A stretch of DNA of 36,873 nt from an uncultured Lachnospiraceae bacterium (GTDB taxonomy: Bacteria > Bacillota_A > Clostridia > Lachnospirales > Lachnospiraceae). The translations under genes were made by a program, and so were the position numbers. Shown piece after piece: positions 32,631 to 36,873 of this stretch; position 1 is the stretch's first letter; each line of letters opens with the position of its first letter. The notes under the pieces were generated by a model. That model searched no databases. It was given only the letters and a program-made list of their open reading frames with translations, and was not told where the DNA came from. The stretch lies in contig CANOBT010000042.1 of NCBI GenBank assembly GCA_947564305.1, positions 1 to 36,873 of the forward strand, in the 5' to 3' direction.

Positions 32631-32798
32631 ATGGAAAATACCATGGCAGTCAATGAGTTTTCATTGAAGTTCCAAAAATTAAGCGAACAGAATCAGAAAT
32701 ACATCCTTGCGATTGAACAAGCCATGCTGTACGCACAGGATTCTGAAAAATCTGTTAAAAAAGGACACAAGGAAAAAAGAGGAGGACAAAAAAGATGA
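32631..32798 (+). CDS. Small helical protein (55 aa)
   Basis: Starts MENTMAVNEFSLKFQKLSEQ after an AGAGAGGAC site. It is helical and ends in a strongly basic tail (KKGHKEKRGGQKR). The N-terminal part resembles short element-encoded proteins such as 'NQKYILAIEQAMLYAQ'-type helices often seen next to XRE regulators, but I cannot assign a function. The stop overlaps the next start by ATGA. It is the first gene behind the promoter at 32567. Confidence 0.65.
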   Translation: MENTMAVNEFSLKFQKLSEQNQKYILAIEQAMLYAQDSEKSVKKGHKEKRGGQKR

Positions 32799-33144
32799 AT
32801 TACGAAGAGGAAAAAAGAAACCTGACAAAAAACTGATTATGTTTATTGGTCTTACAGTAGTATTTACAGTGATTGCAACAATGGCATTTGATGACAATGG
32901 ATTTTTCTATAATCTTGTGTTTGGATTAATCATAGGTTTATTCTGCTATGTGCCTGGACGGTTGAAAGGCATACTCAATGTAGGATGGCTTGCTGCAATC
33001 GGCATTACAATAGCGTATAATCTTCTCATTGTTTTTCTGATGGATAAACTGGGGACATGGATGTGTATTTTCTGTATTATAATCCCTCTTGCTGATATGG
33101 GATATAGTATTTACAAAGTTGTGTCTGCTAAAAAGGATTTATAA
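32795..33144 (+). CDS. Small four-helix membrane protein, with an apparent frameshift
   Basis: The ATG at 32795 has an ideal GAGGAGGAC site and overlaps the previous stop (ATGA), but its frame stops after 13 codons (MNYEEEKRNLTKN, stop 32834-32836). In the -1 frame the reading continues from the A6 tract at 32811-32816 as KKKPDKKLIMFIGLTVVFTV and onward to 33144. One extra A, or a -1 slip in the A tract, gives a sensible product of about 116 residues (MNYEEEKKKPDKKLIMFIGL). Its four hydrophobic helices are at about 13-30, 40-56, 66-87 and 94-112 of that product. The alternative is translation from the ATG at 32839, which lacks a ribosome site. Function unknown. Confidence 0.6.
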
Positions 33145-33164
33145 ATCGACAATGAATGTACATA

Positions 33165-33192
33165 TAAGAGCAGGACGTCTGTTCTGCTCTTA
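33165..33192 (+). other. Intergenic hairpin
   Basis: TAAGAGCAG (33165-33173) and CTGCTCTTA (33184-33192) form a perfect 9-bp stem with a 10-nt loop and no T tract. It lies between the membrane protein and lipoprotein genes and may be an mRNA processing or attenuation site. Confidence 0.5.
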
Positions 33193-33216
33193 CAGTATGA
33201 AAGAAAGGAATACGCT

Positions 33217-34317
33217 ATGAAAAGAAAACTATGCAGAGCTTTAATTGCTCTTTCAATGACAGTTGTTTTATTTGGTGTGAGTGCTTGTGGAAAGAATGAT
33301 GAATCAGAAACATTTCCAACAGAAGCAGAGACTACGGAAGAACCTATAAAAGAGAGTGAAGAAGAGACTGAAACTGAACCTTCAGAAGAAGAAAAAGAAG
33401 AGGAATCTACAGAAAACAAAAAGGAAATTGGAGACGGTGAATATAAGATTTACCCTGCTTTCGTAACAACCTTTACTCTCGAAGATAACGTACTCACCAT
33501 TGAGACCAATGCAGATGTGTTTGAAGATTATGCTATTCCTGAAGAAATGGCAATCAATTTCTCATATCCTCTTGCTGATGACTTTGAGTGGAGTGACAGC
33601 ACGGCACAGATGACAGAAGATGGCACAGACTGGTTTGAGTGGTTTTCTTTCTACTTTGAGGGCATTACAATGAGTACCGACCGCTTCAACAATGGGCAGT
33701 ATGGTGATTATTATACTTCTGGTGAAGATTTCTGTAAAAAGAATGCAGTATGGACTATTGTAATTAAGGATGAAAAAGTGGTTAGTATCAGTATGGATCT
33801 TGACAATGCAGACAATGAAACATCTGAAACTACACAGAATAGTGAAACATCTGCTAATACTGCACAAGAGAGTAAAACATCTACTGAAACTGTAAGCATT
33901 GCAAAGGCAGACGAAACAAAAGAGACGAATGCGTCTGCTGTTTCTTATCCGATTGTATCTGCTCCTACAAGTGAACCTGTTCACGAACACACTTGGGTAG
34001 AAAGGTATGGCACGATTGAACATGAGGCTCAAGGAGAAATGAAAGAGATAAAGATTTTGCCTGATATTGATAAAGTTGCTGAACCATTATATTATAACTG
34101 CAACTATTGCAAAGAACAATTTGCCACTGCGGCAGATGTCGTTGATCATCAGAAAACTTTTATCGGCATTGATAATGACCATGCCAGGAGTAGCACTCTG
34201 ACCTATAACGGCGAACCTGATTATTATTATGAATATGAATGGGTTGAGACTTCTCCCGCATGGACTGAAACTATTGTCGTTGGTTATGAATGCTCTACTT
34301 GTGGTGCTACAATGTAG
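33217..34317 (+). CDS. Lipoprotein with acidic linker and C-terminal paired CxxC motifs
   Basis: A 366-residue protein. A signal peptide with lipobox VSAC gives Cys24. Residues 26-70 are extremely Glu/Thr-rich, like a cell-wall spanning spacer. A beta-rich domain follows (about 74-195, DGEYKIYPAFVTTFTLEDNV), then a Ser/Thr-rich linker (200-250). The C-terminal part begins HEHTWVERYGTIEHEAQG and has Cys295/Cys298 (CNYC), His311, His322 and Cys359/Cys362 (CSTC), a likely zinc-ribbon pair outside the cell. I have seen such HTH-W...CxxC tails in surface lipoproteins of gut Firmicutes, but the function is not known. An AAAGGAA site precedes the ATG. It is the last gene of the XRE-controlled operon, followed by a terminator. 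Confidence 0.8.
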   Translation: MKRKLCRALIALSMTVVLFGVSACGKNDESETFPTEAETTEEPIKESEEETETEPSEEEKEEESTENKKEIGDGEYKIYPAFVTTFTLEDNVLTIETNADVFEDYAIPEEMAINFSYPLADDFEWSDSTAQMTEDGTDWFEWFSFYFEGITMSTDRFNNGQYGDYYTSGEDFCKKNAVWTIVIKDEKVVSISMDLDNADNETSETTQNSETSANTAQESKTSTETVSIAKADETKETNASAVSYPIVSAPTSEPVHEHTWVERYGTIEHEAQGEMKEIKILPDIDKVAEPLYYNCNYCKEQFATAADVVDHQKTFIGIDNDHARSSTLTYNGEPDYYYEYEWVETSPAWTETIVVGYECSTCGATM

Positions 34318-34326
34318 CAAATACAG

Positions 34327-34359
34327 AAAAGACTTACATTAAAAGTGTAGGTCTTTTTT
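34327..34359 (+). terminator. Terminator after the lipoprotein gene
   Basis: AAAAGACTTACA (34327-34338) pairs with TGTAGGTCTTTT (34346-34357) with one wobble pair, and the T run continues. Confidence 0.8.
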
Positions 34360-34395
34360 ATTCTCTTCTTTTATATATTTTTTAATCTTTTATTT

Positions 34396-34444
34396 GCTCC
34401 CTATGCTGGGAGCCGAGCTTTCACGAAAACAAGTTTTCGTGAAA
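34396..34444. other. Two adjacent perfect hairpins
   Basis: GCTCCC-TATGCT-GGGAGC (34396-34413) is followed 5 bp later by TTTCACGAAAAC-AA-GTTTTCGTGAAA (34419-34444), a perfect 12-bp stem with a 2-nt loop that would favour cruciform extrusion. They open a gene-free stretch of nearly 1 kb. An origin or recombination site is possible; nothing identifies which. Confidence 0.6.
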
Positions 34445-34551
34445 AAGTTATTTAAAGGAAAAAGCAATAGTAATATTTTAATTTGTTAATTTTTTTAAAT
34501 GTTTTTCCCAAATTAGTCCAGAGCAAGAGCGAATTGAGCAGAGTACCCCAC

Positions 34552-34620
34552 CCCATCAAGCCAAAAAATTTTAGTATGCCCCTTAAAAAAGCAAACAAAA
34601 AAATTTTTTGGCTTGATGGG
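34552..34620. repeat. Perfect 21-bp inverted repeat
   Basis: CCCATCAAGCCAAAAAATTTT (34552-34572) is repeated as its exact reverse complement at 34600-34620, with a 27-nt A-rich loop. GGG-rich sequence continues outside the right arm and CCC-rich sequence outside the left one, so the stem is probably longer. The rightward reading of 106 residues across this region (34483-34803) has no ribosome site and owes its length to the repeat. Confidence 0.8.
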
Positions 34621-35204
34621 ATGGGATGTAATGTATTAGTCCGTCGCTGTCGCTCACGTCGCTTTCATACACTTGGATTACTTAAACTTATTCGCGCTCA
34701 TCTGCCCTTGCTTAAAAGTAACCACGAACCACCGGCGATTAAGCCCAGAAGTTCCACCAAACCTTTTACCGTAGTTCTCACGGGATCGAGACTATGTTTT
34801 TAGATCGGTCCGCCACTAAGACCTTTACCCTTTTGTTTACTTACGAAAAAAGGTTTTCATATTATCGTAAATCGCTACAAAATTTCATCTTACATAGTTA
34901 TTCATCATACTTTTTACCAACTATTCTTTATGTATATTTATCATTAAAATTTTTACCAACATTTTTAATATTCATTTAAAACCAAAAACTGTACCAGTTA
35001 TTTCAACGCTTATTCAAATTTACCAGTCTGTTTATGTTTGAGGGATATTTTGTATTTATTTTATTTTCTGATTTTAATATGAATTTTTTTATTCTTAGGG
35101 AACGAAAAAAACAAAAAAAATCAAGAAAAAATGAGAATTTTTTGTGAACATTTTAATTCATGCAATCATACCGAATTGTATCTTCCTTTTTATCAAGGAA
35201 TCAT
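34621..35204. other. Gene-free segment, part structured-looking, part very AT-rich
   Basis: 34621-34860 has noticeably higher GC than its surroundings, with repeated GTCGCT words, and could hold a structured RNA or origin. 34860-35204 is strongly AT-rich, with repeated TTTACCA-type words (34915, 34955, 35020), which could be iterons or simply low complexity. No open reading frame here has a convincing ribosome site. Confidence 0.5.
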
Positions 35205-35237
35205 AATTAAAAAACAGCCTCATATAGAGACTGTTTT
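35205..35237 (-). terminator. Terminator for the six-cysteine gene
   Basis: On the minus strand AAAACAG-T-CTC and GAG-G-CTGTTTT (plus strand 35237-35227 and 35221-35211) form a stem, followed by a T6 run. It lies about 50 bp after the small gene's stop. Confidence 0.7.
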
Positions 35238-35287
35238 AATAATTTAGATTGTCTGTCCTGCAAATGGAAATTATGCCTTTTGGTTTA

Positions 35288-35467
35288 TTAAAATGGCATT
35301 TCTTCATTATATGTACAATTATCGTCTATGTGCTTATTTAGCAAAGCTATTATGTCCTGTATGTCACAATATGATTCAGAACAGAGATAAGGGGAACAAT
35401 ATCGACAGCAGTTTTTTTCTAATACGTCAAGTATTTCTCCGTATTCTTTTCTGGTTATTACAACCAT
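35288..35467 (-). CDS. Small six-cysteine protein (59 aa)
   Basis: Read leftwards from the ATG ending at 35467, preceded by an AAAGAGGTG ribosome site: MVVITRKEYGEILDVLEKN, then CCRYCSPYLCSESYC and a helical tail IQDIIALLNKH, ending EEMPF. Six Cys residues (20, 21, 24, 29, 34, 51) suggest a small zinc-binding or disulfide-rich fold. No signal peptide is visible, so zinc binding in the cytoplasm is more likely. It has its own terminator. It is divergent from nothing and lies between gene-free DNA and the resolvase-like gene. I do not recognise the family. The opposite-strand reading at 35293-35538 has no ribosome site and is rejected. Confidence 0.7.
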   Translation of the reverse strand: MVVITRKEYGEILDVLEKNCCRYCSPYLCSESYCDIQDIIALLNKHIDDNCTYNEEMPF

Positions 35468-35564
35468 ATTATCACCTCTTTCAATTCTTTATTTTCATAG
35501 GATTAACCTTTGTCTTTGTTGAGACAATATTAATATGAATTATTTTTTGGAAAAGATTTGAAAT

Positions 35565-35603
35565 AAACAAAAAAGGACATATCCCTATACTGGAATGTCC
35601 TTT
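35565..35603 (-). terminator. Terminator for the resolvase-like gene
   Basis: AAAGGACAT and ATGTCCTTT (35572-35580 and 35595-35603) form a perfect 9-bp stem; on the minus strand the stem runs into TTTGTTTATTT. It is 13 bp after the stop codon. Confidence 0.85.
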
Positions 35604-35615
35604 ATGCTCAAATAA

Positions 35616-36683
35616 TTATGAAATAGTTCGTGTGTTATACAGATACTGCTCCATATCACAGATTTTATAAAATTCAGTCGCTTCTTTTCCCTCTTTTACC
35701 CATTTATCAAAATTATCCATTAAATCATTATTATATAACTTTAGACAGCGTACAATCTCCTTTCTCCCACCACTTGATTTAAGCAACAGTCTTTCAAAAT
35801 CCACTGGAAATATCATAGGAACTTTACAGAGAATACAGGCAAGTTCCAAATCTCCCCTCTTTTCATATCTGTGAATCAGTTTATCAAAATTCTCTGGTAC
35901 TGACCGATTCCTTTTTACTATTTTTGAAATAGAAAAATTTTTATCAAAAATTTCCAATTCCTTTTTATAATTGAGTGTCTGCTCATAACTGGTTGCTTTC
36001 ATGTGGAATCCCTTTTTACTATATCCGGCCATGGACACAGCAACATCCTCTGAAATCTGAAAAAGTTCATATAACCAAAATGCCACTCGAAAGGTCCTTG
36101 TATACTCACTTCCTATGCGTCCTCTATTGTCTGGAATGTCTTTTTCTTCCAGACGTTCCACAAGGTCAAATGCCCTATTGTATTCATTTAATGGGCGTGG
36201 CATAAAATCAAAACCAATCGTACTAAACTCTGACAAACTGCTGTTCCTGGCATAATTGGGAAATAAGACACCGATCTTTTCTTTTCTGAATATTCTATAA
36301 TAGTTCTTAATACTCTCACAGTCCCCAAACACGTTGATAGAGTTTATTGTAATAGTCGTATTGTAAGGAGGGGCTGAATTATCCTTTGCTTCTTTTCTCG
36401 CCTGTTCTATAATACAGTCTAACTTATAGTGCATTCCGTCTCTTTTGCTCGTTATTACATCCACCTGGAGAATCTGGTCAGGATTGAAAACCATATTATC
36501 AGTTATCAATCTGCTATCAGGAATCTGTTCTTCTTCTGGGACGTAAAACATATAATTTTGAAGTGTTGTTACAATATCCATATAGTCACTGTACAATTTT
36601 GTATTTGAGAAATTTTCTGTCAGTTCATTCTTTTTGTGCCCTGTCCGTAGGCTGGCATATCCATATATATGTTCTTTTACCAT
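35616..36683 (-). CDS. Diverged resolvase-like (serine recombinase fold?) element protein
   Basis: A 355-residue protein I cannot firmly assign. Its start MVKEHIYGYASLRTGHKKNE resembles the first strand of serine resolvases (YGYARVSTxxQ). A later stretch (about 115-160, NVFGDCESIKNYYRIFRKEK then IGVLFPNYARNSSLSEFSTI) falls where those enzymes have LDRLGR...GV.F.S. Residues about 205-235 (ISEDVAVSMAGYSKKGFHMK) look like a helix-turn-helix. The catalytic Ser position appears to be Arg, so strand cleavage is unlikely. The C-terminal third is helical and unlike known resolvases. It could be an inactive recombinase acting as a regulator or a replication protein. A GGGGGAA site precedes the ATG. 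Confidence 0.4.
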   Translation of the reverse strand: MVKEHIYGYASLRTGHKKNELTENFSNTKLYSDYMDIVTTLQNYMFYVPEEEQIPDSRLITDNMVFNPDQILQVDVITSKRDGMHYKLDCIIEQARKEAKDNSAPPYNTTITINSINVFGDCESIKNYYRIFRKEKIGVLFPNYARNSSLSEFSTIGFDFMPRPLNEYNRAFDLVERLEEKDIPDNRGRIGSEYTRTFRVAFWLYELFQISEDVAVSMAGYSKKGFHMKATSYEQTLNYKKELEIFDKNFSISKIVKRNRSVPENFDKLIHRYEKRGDLELACILCKVPMIFPVDFERLLLKSSGGRKEIVRCLKLYNNDLMDNFDKWVKEGKEATEFYKICDMEQYLYNTRTIS

Positions 36684-36707
36684 AGTATTCCCCCTGTTTT
36701 TTCTCTA

Positions 36708-36736
36708 ATTATAAATCAAAAAAATATTTTAGTCAA
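36708..36736 (-). promoter_or_regulatory. Promoter of the resolvase-like gene
   Basis: On the minus strand TTGACT (36736-36731) and TATAAT (36713-36708) are exactly 17 bp apart. The -35 box is part of the left 23-bp repeat. Confidence 0.7.
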
Positions 36737-36804
36737 CCTACAAAAAGTGGTTGACAAATAATGTGATAGTGTGCTACAATATAGTCAACCTACAAATAGT
36801 GGTT
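36730..36804. repeat. Two 23-bp direct repeats at a divergent promoter pair
   Basis: TAGTCAACCTACAAA-N-AGTGGTT occurs at 36730-36752 and 36782-36804, differing at one base, 52 bp apart (about five helical turns). The left copy overlaps the -35 boxes of both promoters and the right copy lies just after the rightward -10. This suits a dimer bridging two sites. Confidence 0.75.
36751..36780 (+). promoter_or_regulatory. Rightward promoter at the window's edge
   Basis: TTGACA (36751-36756) and TACAAT (36775-36780) with an 18-bp spacer, reading into the partial gene at 36832. Confidence 0.6.
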
Positions 36805-36831
36805 ATTCTTTTATGTGTTAGGATGACATGC

Positions 36832-36873
36832 ATGGGAAAAGCTGCACATAACGTAATTGCAGGGAAATGCGGG
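36832..36873 (+). CDS. Start of an unidentified gene (partial)
   Basis: The first 14 codons MGKAAHNVIAGKCG are open to the right edge. AGGA lies eight bases before the ATG and a good promoter lies about 50 bp upstream. In-frame ATG at 36823 is an alternative start. Too short to identify. Confidence 0.4.
   Translation, partial: MGKAAHNVIAGKCG

Larger units (their letters stand above)
30234..36873. mobile_element. Putative mobilizable element (right end outside the window)
   Basis: From the broken SpoIID-like gene onward the DNA is AT-richer and holds a MobV relaxase, a hairpin array suited to an origin of transfer, an XRE repressor with divergent promoters, small orphan proteins and a resolvase-like protein. 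No integrase with intact catalytic residues and no replication initiator are seen in this part. It may be an integrative mobilizable element or an integrated small plasmid. The left boundary is inferred; a target-site duplication cannot be checked because the right end is missing. Confidence 0.6.

Noticed and set aside
34483..34803. Rightward 106-codon reading frame across the 21-bp inverted repeat
   Set aside because: No ribosome site, translation of the repeat arms creates low-complexity Lys/Phe sequence, and base composition looks non-coding; it is better explained as structured DNA or RNA.
35293..35538. Rightward 81-codon frame with hydrophobic end
   Set aside because: It lacks a ribosome site and lies antisense to the better supported six-cysteine gene, whose start, terminator and codon content are convincing.

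Overview
The window most likely comes from a Firmicute of the class Clostridia, probably a Lachnospiraceae-type gut anaerobe. This is inferred from strong AGGAGG ribosome sites, gene families (LytTR/GHKL two-component system, sporulation-type peptidoglycan protein, Rieske-tailed FAD oxidoreductase, DUF362) and moderate GC. About 1-30233 looks like ordinary chromosome. About 30234 to the right edge is AT-richer and looks like a mobilizable element that runs out of the window.

Chromosomal part: (1) the end of an L-fucose isomerase-like gene and a xylulokinase (sugar catabolism), closed by a terminator; (2) a lipoprotein with four copies of one beta-rich module and an SH3b domain; (3) an HD phosphohydrolase, transcribed leftwards; (4) a FAD oxidoreductase with a C-terminal Rieske domain behind a promoter with TTATTGAAC half-sites; (5) an AAA-ATPase/PD-(D/E)XK protein, leftwards; (6) two overlapping helicase genes, MrfA/YprA-like and UvrD/PcrA-like; (7) a decayed AAA-ATPase fragment and a DinJ/YafQ toxin-antitoxin pair lying between two 50-bp direct repeats; (8) a LytTR response regulator and GHKL kinase followed by an operon of two proteins I cannot assign; (9) a DUF362 protein and an intact AAA-like ATPase; (10) a complete oligopeptide/dipeptide ABC operon translationally coupled to truA, then exoA; (11) two CobW-type GTPases, one with a very long His-rich tract and one fused to a DUF1980-like domain, probably for zinc or another transition metal; (12) a SpoIID-related peptidoglycan protein cut off after 214 residues.

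Element part: just after the cut gene lie a 67-residue orphan, a 113-bp array of hairpins (candidate oriT), a MobV/Pre relaxase, a strongly folded intergenic segment, an XRE repressor divergent from a small operon (55-aa protein, four-helix membrane protein with an apparent frameshift, lipoprotein with paired CxxC motifs), about 1 kb of AT-rich non-coding DNA with perfect hairpins, a 59-residue six-cysteine protein, and a diverged resolvase-like protein whose promoter is divergent from another at the right edge, with a 23-bp repeat at each.

The most interesting regulatory signal is a set of three near-identical direct-repeat sites (GGTCAAAA-type, 20-21 bp period). One precedes the LytTR regulator and one precedes the unknown two-gene operon, both exactly 32 bp before a TATAAT box; the third precedes the toxin-antitoxin pair without a matching -10 box. 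This suggests a small LytTR regulon whose main output is the unknown pair at 16693-18052.
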